Below, in pieces: positions 8,046 to 17,477 of a DNA stretch of 64,000 nt. Within the stretch, counting starts at the first letter, position 1. Each line of letters starts with the position of its first letter. The stretch is from an uncultured Ruegeria sp. GTDB lineage: Bacteria; Pseudomonadota; Alphaproteobacteria; Rhodobacterales; Rhodobacteraceae. The stretch is taken from assembly GCF_947500045.1 (NCBI RefSeq), contig NZ_CANMQQ010000016.1, positions 29,555 to 93,554 on the forward strand, given 5' to 3'. The position numbers were made by a program, and so were the translations under genes. The notes beneath the pieces are model-generated. The model made no database searches and had not been told where the DNA came from. It saw nothing but the letters and a program-made list of their open reading frames with translations.

Positions 8046-10625
8046 TCATTCGGGAAGATATTTTTCTGACCATTGCGTGGCAGCAGCACCCGATTCAATT
8101 AACTTGTCGATGGATTCGTTGTCCAATCCTAGGCGCGTCAGAATATCCCGCGTGTTGTGGCCGTATTTCGGCATATACGAAGGGATTGTGATACGGCTGC
8201 GCTTGGGCCTGACAGCATTCGGAGCCACTAGATCACACCAGCGCCCCATCGGATGCTGATCGTGGCGGATCACCCGGAAGGTGTCCTTAGTCAGATCAAT
8301 CGCCCCTTCGCTTTCAAGCTGCAAAGAGGCATCTCGGGTTTCATGCAGGGACCCTAAAGGCACCGCCGCGCTGGATGATTCGGACAACGCTGCGGCCCAG
8401 AAGGCCACTGGTTTGGTTGCGAAACGCTGGGCGAGCGCTGATTGCAGCTCTGCCTCTTTCAAATCAGCCAGATCATTCAACTCTGTTACCTTAGAGAGTG
8501 CGGCCTCGCGTTCTGTCGGAGCTGCAAAGAACATCCAGCCGTCCTCGGCCTGATAACAATGATAATAGGGGCCACTACCAAGAACTTCGCGCCCCGAAGG
8601 CTCATCAAAGGGTGCCCGTCCGTCAAAGTCATACATGAACTCGGCCTGGATCAGGTTGCCGCCGCCGGCCAGGGATGCCCTGGCGATACTGCCTTCGCCG
8701 GTGCGCTTGAGTTGAACCAAGGCACCACCAAGCGCGACACAGGCACAATATCCGGTCAGCACATCTATGGTGCCAAAATGCGCGTGCTCTTCAGGCGTGT
8801 CCATACCGCCGCCAAACCGAAGCATCACACCCGTCGCCGCCTGCGCCAAATCATCATAACCGAGGTGGTTCGACTTTGGCCCCTGCATCGGCCCTCCGAA
8901 TGCGTCGAGCTGAACCAAAATCAATCGCGGATTTATCTCTCTCATCCGTTCTGGCGACAGGCCAAGCCCATCGCGCTGCGCGTCTGTACCGTTCATCGTA
9001 ACCACATCCGCCTCGGCGATCAGCTGGGCCAGTATGTCCTGCCCCTCATCGGTGCGCAGGTTCAGAAGGATACTTTCCTTACCGCGATGCGCATGCATGC
9101 CAAAAACAACAGCGTTCCACGGGTCGACCGACGGCGACGCAGGCTGAACCAGCGTGACCTCGGCCCCAAACCGGGCGAGGGTCGATCCAATGGTCGGCCC
9201 GGCGATGACATTGGTGAGGTCCAACACCTTTAAGCCATCGAGCCACCCACCACCGGCGGTTTCAACAGCAGAGTTGTTGCGCGACTCCTCCGACAGTAGC
9301 GTATCCAGATCCGCCGGGCGTGCGGCTTGCTTGTCAGCCGCACCATGGTCGTTTGCCAGCCAGGCGATATTGCCCATCTGCCGCATCTCTCCATGTTTGG
9401 GGTCATCGACCCGCAGTACCAGACCACAGGCCAAAGCATGTGGATCATCCAGCCACTCTTTCGTGGTCCGCTGCGCTGTGGCTGGCGCTTTGGCTGCTCC
9501 GAATATTTCTTCCCACTCATGAGCCGGACGGGTTAGAAAAGCCTCTTTCATTGCATGAGAGACGCGCGCCCGATCGGACGCGCCTACAGGATAGTTGCGC
9601 ATCGACCAGCCTTCGGGCCAGACGGCTTGATCCAGATAAGCGTCGAAATCAGGCAAAGATTTTGCCAGCTCCCCCAGACCCAGCGTCTTCAGCGCACGTT
9701 CAGGATGCCCCTTAATACTGCAAGCCACGACGTAAAAGCCCCGCCCATCGGCACAGGGGTACGTTCGATAGAACGGGTCGAGGAATTCTGAAAGCTCCGG
9801 GAACGCCAGTGTCGTTGGCAGACCTTCCGCAGCGCGCCTCTCAAGCTCTACCTCACGCGGCGATTTATAGCGTTCAGGATAATCCTCGATCCGCTGGCAA
9901 TTGTAGACCAGCCCTTCCAGCAACGCCGAGGCCAACGGTACTTCGATATGCTCACCGCCATTGCGCGTGCGCGCTTGAAGCGCAAACAGCACCGACATTG
10001 CACCAAAGGTCGACCCATATGCCGAAGCCAGCGCCAACGGCGTGAAAGATGGGTTTATCCCCATCAGCCGCCGGTTCAGCCCCATATCGGTAAATTGACC
10101 GGTTCGCGCTGCGATCACGGCTTCCCACGCGGCAATTTCCGGCAGCTCGGGATCTGCCGAAGCAAAGCCGGGCATCGACAACGATATGATTGACGGGTTG
10201 ATTGCGCTCAGCGCATCGGGCCCCAATCCCAGGCGGTTCATAACGCCGGGGCGGAAATTGTCGATTACAACATCGGCACGTTCGACAAGGCTTTGGGCTG
10301 TTTGTAGCCCGCGCGCGGTTTTCAGGTCCAGCTCGAGAACAGTTTTACCCCGCGACAACATATCAGCCGCAGGGGATTTAAGCCGGGGGCCGCCGGGTGG
10401 ATCAATACGGATCACATCGGCCCCCATATCAGCAAGCATCATGCCGACAAGCGGCCCGGCTAGGTACTGGCCAAAATCGAGAACTCTGATATTCGACAAG
10501 GGGCGGTCGTTCATTCGATCGGAATCTTTCACTTGGTCGGGTGGAACATCGGTTGCGTTTTCAGGAAAGCTAACCTTCATGCTCGCATCCATATTGTCCA
10601 GAAACGTCAAAAATCTAATCCACAT
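8046..10625 (-). CDS. Tandem class III (CaiB/BaiF) CoA-transferase
   Basis: A protein of up to 859 residues with two complete class III CoA-transferase domains, about residues 42-430 and 462-850. Each starts with the family signature (RVLDFGQYLAGPL and KVLDLTNVIAGPT). The catalytic aspartate of the family is present in the second copy (HLGYDDLAQAATG, about residue 591) but the first copy has AAWEAVIAARTG at that place, so only the C-terminal copy looks active. This one-dead, one-live tandem layout and size resemble DddD-like DMSP CoA-transferase/lyases, but other double CaiB proteins exist and I cannot assign a substrate. The start is uncertain: ATGs at 10625, 10592, 10580 and 10514 are in frame and none has a good ribosome site; the domain itself only needs 10514. 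Divergent from the GAF/PucR regulator. Confidence 0.85.
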   Translation of the reverse strand: MWIRFLTFLDNMDASMKVSFPENATDVPPDQVKDSDRMNDRPLSNIRVLDFGQYLAGPLVGMMLADMGADVIRIDPPGGPRLKSPAADMLSRGKTVLELDLKTARGLQTAQSLVERADVVIDNFRPGVMNRLGLGPDALSAINPSIISLSMPGFASADPELPEIAAWEAVIAARTGQFTDMGLNRRLMGINPSFTPLALASAYGSTFGAMSVLFALQARTRNGGEHIEVPLASALLEGLVYNCQRIEDYPERYKSPREVELERRAAEGLPTTLAFPELSEFLDPFYRTYPCADGRGFYVVACSIKGHPERALKTLGLGELAKSLPDFDAYLDQAVWPEGWSMRNYPVGASDRARVSHAMKEAFLTRPAHEWEEIFGAAKAPATAQRTTKEWLDDPHALACGLVLRVDDPKHGEMRQMGNIAWLANDHGAADKQAARPADLDTLLSEESRNNSAVETAGGGWLDGLKVLDLTNVIAGPTIGSTLARFGAEVTLVQPASPSVDPWNAVVFGMHAHRGKESILLNLRTDEGQDILAQLIAEADVVTMNGTDAQRDGLGLSPERMREINPRLILVQLDAFGGPMQGPKSNHLGYDDLAQAATGVMLRFGGGMDTPEEHAHFGTIDVLTGYCACVALGGALVQLKRTGEGSIARASLAGGGNLIQAEFMYDFDGRAPFDEPSGREVLGSGPYYHCYQAEDGWMFFAAPTEREAALSKVTELNDLADLKEAELQSALAQRFATKPVAFWAAALSESSSAAVPLGSLHETRDASLQLESEGAIDLTKDTFRVIRHDQHPMGRWCDLVAPNAVRPKRSRITIPSYMPKYGHNTRDILTRLGLDNESIDKLIESGAAATQWSEKYLPE

Positions 10626-10833
10626 CGGACAAAATGATGTCGTTTATCACCAACGTCCTTCTCTTCGAGAAGATCTCTTACACGCTCCTGGCTTGTGTGC
10701 TGGAACCCTTGCGCGAGATCCAGCATAGTTTAATCCACTGAAACGAATCATTGGGTCGCCGCGCCCTGTATCTGTTGCTGGCCTGCGCCATTAAGGCTAG
10801 CGTAAGCAGACTGCTCCGATAGCCTGTTCAGCT

Positions 10834-12657
10834 GTGCTGCTGAACCCGGGCTGGAAGTGGTCCGAAAACAATCACCATCCGATGTCGGGGGACGAGTTGC
10901 GGGATAAATCCTACGCGAGAACGGACAACCAACTGTATAAAGTTTCCAGACTGGCCCGTGTCATAGACCAAAGCCAGAATGCCGAAGAGACGTACCAGTT
11001 ACTGACACAAGGCGTTTGCGCGCATTCCAAGTGGGATATCAGCAGCATTCAGGTTCTGGATGTGGACGCAGGGCTGGCAGTGCCTATCGTGCGCCATGAT
11101 CCTTATTACGGCGGAGATCTAAGCAAAGTGCCCGGTTGGGATGCACGTACCAGCCCGGTTGGCCATGTACTGCAAAAGGGCGAGCCTTTCATCATGCACG
11201 ATGCAGCGGCGCAGGATGATTTCCCTGGCTTTCGCGATGATGCCATGCTGCGCGGTTACCATACATCGGTGATGATACCGCTGGATGTGACCGATGCGAC
11301 AGGCCGCCCGATCGTCTATTCGGTAGCTGCCAAGAAGGTTGTGACCGTAGATGATGCCGATCTTGGGTTTCTTCAATGTGTCGCCGAACTGACGAATATT
11401 GCCATTCGCAAGATTCAGAAACTGGATGATGAACGGCTGCAGGCACTGCGGCTTAAAACCATTCTGGAAAGCATGACCGCATCGCTTGGCAAGACGCTGG
11501 AATCTGAGGCGACCGATGCGCTTGCAGGCGGGCTTAGCAAGTTGTTCCCGGCTGGGTGGCTGGCAATCGATCTGACATCCGGACGAGGTCTTTTCGATCC
11601 GTCCACGCCGCCGCCCTTACCGGACCTGTCGGTCCGTCGCGTTTCAGATGAATTGATCCGCGCGGCGATTGATGCAGGCACACATGCCAGCGAGGAACCC
11701 ATGGAATTGCGCATCATGGGTTCAAGCATTCGCGCAGAAGTCAGTGCATTACAGATTGACGGACACCACGTCGGCACACTTTTCTTCTTTGGTAACGCCG
11801 CACTCAACGATCACGAGCGTATCGCGGCCAAGGCTGGAAGGCTGGCACTCTCGTCATTCATCCTGCGCAGTTTTATCGAGTTCCGTTCGCGCCGCGTGAC
11901 AGCGCGCCGTGTACTGGCGCGGTTGTTGTCAGGGGACTGGCGTGATCGCGAAGAGATGTTCGACGAAGCGCATATACTGGATTTCGATCTTCAGGCAGAT
12001 ATGCGGCTTGTGATGATCAGCCTGCCCGAAGGGCGCATGGTCGACGAAGGGGCACATAGTTTCATCCAGCGCGGCGCCCAGACCATTTTGGGGCCAACAA
12101 TCTCATGTGTTCTGGAAGAACAGTTGGTCCTGCTTTTGGGGGATGCGGCTGGCAAGGCCGAGAATGGGCGCAAGGCTTTTCTATCCCGCGTAAGGTCGGT
12201 GCTACCCGAGAAGGTGGCGTTGGTGATGTCCGACAAAATCACGGACATCAGTGATCTGCCCAAGGCCCGGCAGACAGGTCTCAATACGCTGAATGTAGCC
12301 CGTTCGATGCACCTTGATGGTTGGATCAGCCAGATGAACATGGGTGAATTGCCGGCCTTGATGACTTCGGCCGAGATCGGGAGGGTTCAAGCCTTTCAGC
12401 AAAACACGCTGCCCGAAGTACTGCGCGCAGATACCCGAAAAGCACGGGTTGCGCGCGAAACCATCGAGGTTTTCCTGCGGTCCGGTCGCCGCTATCAAGA
12501 AGCCGCCGACACCTTGGGAATCCATGTCACAACCCTGCGATACAGATTGGATCAATTGCAGGAATTGCATGGGTTGAATTTCAATGATTCTGATAAGTGT
12601 TTCGAGATTGATCTGGCGATTCGGCTAATGAAACTGATAAATTACTACGAATCGTAG
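10834..12657 (+). CDS. GAF-domain regulator with PucR/CdaR-type C-terminal HTH
   Basis: Large regulator of up to 607 residues. An N-terminal GAF-like sensor (about residues 25-195) and a middle region are followed by the C-terminal PucR/CdaR helix-turn-helix: VARETIEVFLRSGRRYQEAA, then LGIHVTTLRYRLDQLQEL. This class activates catabolic genes in response to a small molecule. The GTG at 10834 gives the longest form; ATG at 10882 is an alternative and neither has a strong ribosome site. It sits between the divergent CoA-transferase and the rightward monooxygenase/ABC operon starting at 12751, only about 90 bases downstream, so it may control either or both. Confidence 0.85.
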   Translation: MLLNPGWKWSENNHHPMSGDELRDKSYARTDNQLYKVSRLARVIDQSQNAEETYQLLTQGVCAHSKWDISSIQVLDVDAGLAVPIVRHDPYYGGDLSKVPGWDARTSPVGHVLQKGEPFIMHDAAAQDDFPGFRDDAMLRGYHTSVMIPLDVTDATGRPIVYSVAAKKVVTVDDADLGFLQCVAELTNIAIRKIQKLDDERLQALRLKTILESMTASLGKTLESEATDALAGGLSKLFPAGWLAIDLTSGRGLFDPSTPPPLPDLSVRRVSDELIRAAIDAGTHASEEPMELRIMGSSIRAEVSALQIDGHHVGTLFFFGNAALNDHERIAAKAGRLALSSFILRSFIEFRSRRVTARRVLARLLSGDWRDREEMFDEAHILDFDLQADMRLVMISLPEGRMVDEGAHSFIQRGAQTILGPTISCVLEEQLVLLLGDAAGKAENGRKAFLSRVRSVLPEKVALVMSDKITDISDLPKARQTGLNTLNVARSMHLDGWISQMNMGELPALMTSAEIGRVQAFQQNTLPEVLRADTRKARVARETIEVFLRSGRRYQEAADTLGIHVTTLRYRLDQLQELHGLNFNDSDKCFEIDLAIRLMKLINYYES

Positions 12658-12750
12658 GAAAAAAATAATTTGATCTAGATCAACTCGGTGGAAGTCACAC
12701 GTCCGCTTCCCCCCTTAGTCTTAACAAAAATGACAGGGGGAATGCCGCAG

Positions 12751-13749
12751 ATGGCATCGCAGAAAGAAGATGGTAACAGCGATCCACGCCGGCAGCTACG
12801 GCAGGCCTTTGGCAGCTTTGCGACCGGTGTAACGGTTGTGACATCGCGCAGCGATGATGGCGCGCCGATTGGCTTTACTGCCAACTCGTTTACCTCTGTT
12901 TCGCTGGACCCACCCCTGTTGCTCGTGTGTCTTGCCAAATCCTCCTCGAATATCGGCCATTTTTCCCGGTCCGGGCGTTTTGCGATCAACATTCTCAGTG
13001 AGACGCAAAAGGACGTCTCGGCCCGCTTTGCAAGCCGTGTGGATGACCGCTTTGCTGAAACGCAGTGGTCAGACAGTGCGCTGGGCAATCCGCTGATCGA
13101 CGATGCCATTGCCTGGTTTGACTGTGAAACTGACAACATCGTAGATGCAGGCGATCATATGATCCTGATTGGGCGCATTGCCGGGTTTGACCAGTCTGAC
13201 GGTCGCCCACTGGCCTATTTGCGGGGGCATTACCTTGATCTAGGTCTGGCCGAGACCACTGCGGAATCAATCTCGCACCACGGTGGCATCCGCGTCGGCG
13301 GCCTGCTGGAATGCAACGGCAAGATATTGTTGCGCCAAACGTCCGAGGGCTGGAGCCTGCCCATGGGCGCCGCACGTTCCGGGTTCCGCGAAGGCCGCGC
13401 CGCGCTGGAAGAAGAATTGTCCGCCAATGGAATCAGCGCAGAACTCGGCTTTCTCTATTCGGTATTTGATGCACCATCGGGCAATGCCACCTGGCTGATT
13501 TTTCAGGGTGATATGCCTGCCGGGACCATACCAGAAGGCTATCGCCTGTTCTCGGTTGATGATCTGCCATTGCAAGACATCACGCCGCAGCCAGTCCGCG
13601 CCGCCGTGCATCGGTATCAGACCGAGTTCCGCAATGCGCGGTTCGGGCTCTACATCGACGGCACCAAAAGCGCCGGACAAGTTCACACAATCGACCGAAA
13701 TGCCACTCCGTGGAGCAAACTCATGAATGAAGAAGGGGCGACTAGATGA
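12751..13749 (+). CDS. Flavin reductase fused to a degenerate Nudix-like domain
   Basis: 332 residues from the ATG at 12751, which has AGGGGGA nine bases upstream; the frame is open back to a GTG at 12688. Residues 12-165 match the NAD(P)H:flavin oxidoreductase of two-component monooxygenases (FGSFATGVTVVTS, IGFTANSFTSVSLDPPLLLV, RGHYLDL). From about residue 180 a Nudix-fold domain follows (GGLLECNGKILLRQTSEGW, LPMGAARSGFREG). Its Nudix box reads AALEEELSANGI where catalytic members have the REUxEExGU pattern, so the metal-binding glutamate pair is lost. The reductase should supply reduced FMN to the luciferase-like monooxygenase two genes downstream. It overlaps the aldehyde dehydrogenase start by 4 bases. 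Confidence 0.85.
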   Translation: MASQKEDGNSDPRRQLRQAFGSFATGVTVVTSRSDDGAPIGFTANSFTSVSLDPPLLLVCLAKSSSNIGHFSRSGRFAINILSETQKDVSARFASRVDDRFAETQWSDSALGNPLIDDAIAWFDCETDNIVDAGDHMILIGRIAGFDQSDGRPLAYLRGHYLDLGLAETTAESISHHGGIRVGGLLECNGKILLRQTSEGWSLPMGAARSGFREGRAALEEELSANGISAELGFLYSVFDAPSGNATWLIFQGDMPAGTIPEGYRLFSVDDLPLQDITPQPVRAAVHRYQTEFRNARFGLYIDGTKSAGQVHTIDRNATPWSKLMNEEGATR

Positions 13750-15254
13750 CCGCCTTTACCGTTAGCGCCCTGCAGGATACGTGTCTGCCAATCAGTATTA
13801 ACGGCGAATATCGCCAATCCGATGGCCCCGAGATTGACTGCTTTGACCCGACCAACGGTCAGGTATGGTGCCGGATTTCCGATTGCAGCGATGCAGAGGT
13901 GGACGCCGCCGTGTGCGCCGCCGGTGACGCGATGCGCAATCCCGCCTGGCGCGATATCACCCAAAGCCAACGCGGCGCGTTGATGTTGCGCCTGGCCGAT
14001 ATCCTTGAAGAGAATGTCGAACGCATTGCCGAGATCGAGGTCAAGGACAATGGCAAGCTCTTGCGGGAAATGCGCGCGCTTGCGCAGGCCCTGCCTGTAG
14101 GCTTGCGTTATTTTGCGGGAATGGCCGACAAGATCGAAGGCACGACCATACCGGTCAACAAGCCCGATATGCTGAATTTCACCGTACGCGAGCCTTTGGG
14201 CGTTATCGGGGTGATTATTCCGTGGAATTCACCACTTTTCATGATGATCCGTGCAATCGCGCCTGCGCTGGCTTGCGGCAATTCCGTGGTAGTGAAGCCG
14301 TCTGAGCATGCCTCGGTCGGGGCGATTGCCTTTGCTGAATTGATGACGCAGGCAGGTTTTCCCAACGGGGTCTTCAATGTAATCACGGGCTACGGCCATA
14401 GTGCAGGTAATGCGCTGATCAGCCATCCAGGGATTGCCAAGATCGATTTCACCGGCGGACCCTCAACGGGCCGGGTGATTGCCTGCAATGCTGCCGAGCA
14501 ACTGACGCCAGCCTCGCTGGAACTGGGCGGCAAATCCCCCCATGTGGTGTGCGACGATGCCGATCTGGACGCCGCCGCCAATGGCGTGGTTGCAGGTATT
14601 TTTGCCGCTGCCGGGCAGACCTGTGTGGCGGGCTCACGCTGTTTCGTGCAGGAAAATGTCTATGACGAGGTGGTCGAAAAGATCATTGAAAAGACGCGTG
14701 CCATCAAAATTGGTGACCCCCGGAGTGATGACGTACAGCTTGGCCCTCTGGCGCTTTGGAGTCAGGTAGAAAAGGTCGCCGAGTTTGTCGAGACCGCCCG
14801 GTCGCAGGGTGCCACACTTGCCTTTGGTGGCGGGCGGCCCGAAGGGTTGGGCGATGGCTGGTACGTAGAACCCACCATATTCACCGATGTCACCAACGAC
14901 ATGCATATCGCCCGTGAAGAGGTTTTCGGCCCGGTGCTGGGCATCCTCAAATTCACCGATGAAGACGACCTGTTGACCCAAGCCAATGACAGCGATTTCG
15001 CGCTGGCCTCGGGCATCTGGACGGGCAACATAAATCGCGCGCTGCGCTTTATGCGCAGGATCGAGGCCGGCATGGTCTGGATCAACACCTACCGTAGCCC
15101 TTCGATCATGTCGCCCTCGGGTGGCTTCAAGGATTCGGGTTATGGCAAACACAACGGCTTTGCCGCCATTCAGGAATACAGCCGCATCAAAACAGTCGTG
15201 ATTGACTATTCGGGCGCTCAGCAAGACGCCTTCGTGATGCGGGTGACAAAATAA
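13746..15254 (+). CDS. NAD(P)-dependent aldehyde dehydrogenase
   Basis: Aldehyde dehydrogenase superfamily enzyme of 502 residues oxidising an aldehyde to an acid. Visible are the NAD-binding IPWNSPLFMMIRAIAPALA region, the TGGPSTGR turn, the general base Glu in LELGGKSPHVV (about residue 262) and the catalytic Cys in GQTCVAGSR (about residue 296), plus the C-terminal EEVFGPVLGI. Coupled to the flavin reductase (4-base overlap) and followed 13 bases later by the luciferase-like monooxygenase, so its aldehyde is probably the product of that monooxygenase. It is closest by eye to betaine-aldehyde/aromatic-aldehyde type dehydrogenases; the exact substrate is open. Confidence 0.93.
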   Translation: MTAFTVSALQDTCLPISINGEYRQSDGPEIDCFDPTNGQVWCRISDCSDAEVDAAVCAAGDAMRNPAWRDITQSQRGALMLRLADILEENVERIAEIEVKDNGKLLREMRALAQALPVGLRYFAGMADKIEGTTIPVNKPDMLNFTVREPLGVIGVIIPWNSPLFMMIRAIAPALACGNSVVVKPSEHASVGAIAFAELMTQAGFPNGVFNVITGYGHSAGNALISHPGIAKIDFTGGPSTGRVIACNAAEQLTPASLELGGKSPHVVCDDADLDAAANGVVAGIFAAAGQTCVAGSRCFVQENVYDEVVEKIIEKTRAIKIGDPRSDDVQLGPLALWSQVEKVAEFVETARSQGATLAFGGGRPEGLGDGWYVEPTIFTDVTNDMHIAREEVFGPVLGILKFTDEDDLLTQANDSDFALASGIWTGNINRALRFMRRIEAGMVWINTYRSPSIMSPSGGFKDSGYGKHNGFAAIQEYSRIKTVVIDYSGAQQDAFVMRVTK

Positions 15255-15267
15255 GGAGCATTAGAAT

Positions 15268-16320
15268 ATGAAGTTCTCCGCAGTGGTGAACATGGCGCGC
15301 TTTGATACGTCACGGTCGATGGAAGACGTGGCGGCCGAGGCGCTCGACATGGTGCGGATCGCTGATCAGGGTGGGTTCGATATTGTCTGGACCGCCGAGC
15401 ATCACACGATCGAATTGACCATTTCGCCCAACCCATTTCAGGTTTTGACCAACTGGGCCGCGCATACAAAGAATGTACGCCTGGGCACCGCCGTCGTGGC
15501 AGCCCCCTATTGGACCCCCATCCGCCTGGCCGGTGAAGCCGCCATGTGCGACGTGCTGACCGGTGGCCGGTTAGAGCTTGGGCTGGGCCGTGGTTCCTAT
15601 CAGTATGAATTCGACCGCATGGCCGGTGGCCTGCCCCAAGGCGAAGGCGGGCGTTATCTGCGGGAAATCATCCCGGCGGTACAGGCGCTCTGGCAGGGCG
15701 ACTACGCCCATGACGGTGAAATCTGGCAGTTCCCCTCGGTGGCCTGCGTGCCCAAGCCATTGCAAAAGGATCCACCCATGTGGATCGCGGCGCGTGATCC
15801 CAATACGTTCGAATTTGCACTTCAGAACAACTGCAACATCTTGTCGACAGCTCTGCGTCGCCCGTTCGAAGAGGTCGAGACCCTCGTCACGCGTTTCAAC
15901 GAAACACAGGCCAGCGTACCCGGCTCGGCTCATTTGCAGCACACCACGATGCGTCTGGCTGCGGTATATGATGATCAGGCCGGTCGCGATGACGCCGTGC
16001 GCGGTGCCATCAACTTTGGCCGCAATTTCGAGAACCTCTTCAAGGGTATTGGCACAGTCACCAATGGCTTCCCCGAGCCGGTGGATTTTGACATCGTTGC
16101 CAACCGCGATGAATATCAGGCCGATGCGCTGGCCGAGAACCTGATGTTTGGCACCCCCGATGAAGTGATCGCCAAGCTGGAACGCTATGAAGCTGCGGGC
16201 ATTGATCACATCATGATTGGCCCCGCCTTTGGCATGTCGCGCGAGCGGAATATCCGCTCGATGGAGCTGTGGTGTGAGCATGTCATCCCGCATTTCCGCG
16301 CCAAGGAAATGGTGGCTTGA
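15268..16320 (+). CDS. Luciferase-like (LLM class) FMN-dependent monooxygenase
   Basis: 350-residue TIM-barrel flavin monooxygenase of the bacterial luciferase family. Typical features are the N-terminal EALDMVRIADQGGFDIVWTAEHH with the conserved AEHH, the NVRLGTAVVAAPYWTPIRLA strand-helix, and GRLELGLGRGSYQYEF. These enzymes use FMNH2 made by a separate reductase and insert oxygen into carbon-carbon, carbon-nitrogen or carbon-sulfur substrates; the reductase is encoded three kilobases upstream in the same operon. A GGAG ribosome site is present before the ATG (AAGGAGCATTAGAAT). The substrate is unknown; the polyamine-type importer next door points to an amine-like compound. Confidence 0.88.
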   Translation: MKFSAVVNMARFDTSRSMEDVAAEALDMVRIADQGGFDIVWTAEHHTIELTISPNPFQVLTNWAAHTKNVRLGTAVVAAPYWTPIRLAGEAAMCDVLTGGRLELGLGRGSYQYEFDRMAGGLPQGEGGRYLREIIPAVQALWQGDYAHDGEIWQFPSVACVPKPLQKDPPMWIAARDPNTFEFALQNNCNILSTALRRPFEEVETLVTRFNETQASVPGSAHLQHTTMRLAAVYDDQAGRDDAVRGAINFGRNFENLFKGIGTVTNGFPEPVDFDIVANRDEYQADALAENLMFGTPDEVIAKLERYEAAGIDHIMIGPAFGMSRERNIRSMELWCEHVIPHFRAKEMVA

Positions 16321-16373
16321 TTATCGGATTACCACAATAAAAAAACAGCGAACTTCAACAAGGAGACAAGGAA

Positions 16374-17450
16374 ATGACCAAGACCACACCCAAAGGCGGG
16401 CTGAACCGCCGGACTTTCCTGAAAACATCGCTTTGCGCCTCGGCCTCGCTGGCGGCGCTCAGCATTGGCACGCGTGGGGCCTTTGCGGCCGTTGATCTGT
16501 CAGGCCGCGAGATGGTCTTTGCCAGCTGGGGCGGCAGCTATCAGGCGGCGCAAGAGACCGCATATTGCAACCCGTTCACGAAAGCCACCGGCGCAACCGT
16601 CATTCAGGACGGCCCGATGAACGGCTCCAAATTGCGGACCATGGTTGAGGGCGGCCAACCCATCTGGGATGTGGTGGACGTGACCGACACCTTCCTTGCA
16701 GCCAACGAAGAGCTTTTCGAGGACCTGGATTTCAACATCGTGGATGCCAGCCCGCTGGATCAAGCCTATGTTCACGCAAAGGGCATCGGCTGCATCATCT
16801 GGTCCTACAACATTGCCTTCAATACCGACGTGGTCGGCGAGAACGCACCGCAAAGCTGGGCAGATGTCTTCGATGTCGAGAAATTCCCCGGCAAGCGCGC
16901 CCTGCGCGACCGCGCCTATCCAATGCTCGAGATCGCCCTGATGGCGGATGGCGTTGCACCCGAAGACCTCTATCCGCTTGATGTGGATCGTGCGTTTGCC
17001 AAGCTCGACACGATCAAGGATCATGTGATCTGGTATACCTCGAACTCAGCCGCGCAGCAGCTTTTCGTGGATGGCGAAGTGGGCACTGGTGTATTGCTCA
17101 ATGGTCGGACATTTGACGTGAACAAAAAGGGTGCGCCGGTCGATTTGACATGGAACCAGAACATCCGCTCTATCGACTATCTGGTGATCCCGAAAGGCGC
17201 GCCAAATGCCGAGGTGGCACAGCACTTCATGAATGCCACCGTAGACGCTGACAATCAGGCGCTGATGGCCAACACACTGGCTTATGCACCTTGCAACCCG
17301 GCAGCCTTTGCTGGCGTTGAAGAAAGCGTGCTGCCGTGGCTTGCGACCACACCAGAAAATGCCGAGAAAGGCTTCCTGATCGATGCGGAATACTGGCGCG
17401 ATAACCTCGCGGCCCTGACCGAACGCTGGACCGAGTGGAAACTCACGTAA
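16374..17450 (+). CDS. Spermidine/putrescine-type ABC transporter substrate-binding protein
   Basis: Periplasmic receptor of 358 residues with a twin-arginine signal (GLNRRTFLKTSLCASASLAA, cleavage near AFA-AV), implying folded export by the Tat pathway. The mature sequence has the PotD/PotF-like fold: REMVFASWGGSYQAAQET at the start and GSKLRTMVEGGQPIWDVVDV. An AGGAGA ribosome site precedes the ATG. It begins 53 bases after the monooxygenase and is followed by two permeases and an ATPase, giving a complete importer. PotD relatives bind polyamines but also other small cations and acids, so the ligand is not certain. Confidence 0.9.
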   Translation: MTKTTPKGGLNRRTFLKTSLCASASLAALSIGTRGAFAAVDLSGREMVFASWGGSYQAAQETAYCNPFTKATGATVIQDGPMNGSKLRTMVEGGQPIWDVVDVTDTFLAANEELFEDLDFNIVDASPLDQAYVHAKGIGCIIWSYNIAFNTDVVGENAPQSWADVFDVEKFPGKRALRDRAYPMLEIALMADGVAPEDLYPLDVDRAFAKLDTIKDHVIWYTSNSAAQQLFVDGEVGTGVLLNGRTFDVNKKGAPVDLTWNQNIRSIDYLVIPKGAPNAEVAQHFMNATVDADNQALMANTLAYAPCNPAAFAGVEESVLPWLATTPENAEKGFLIDAEYWRDNLAALTERWTEWKLT

Positions 17451-17477
17451 ACGCAAAAGATCTGGAGGCGCTGCGCC

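Noticed and set aside
8442..9233. 263-codon plus-strand open frame
   Set aside because: Antisense to the CoA-transferase with no recognisable domain.
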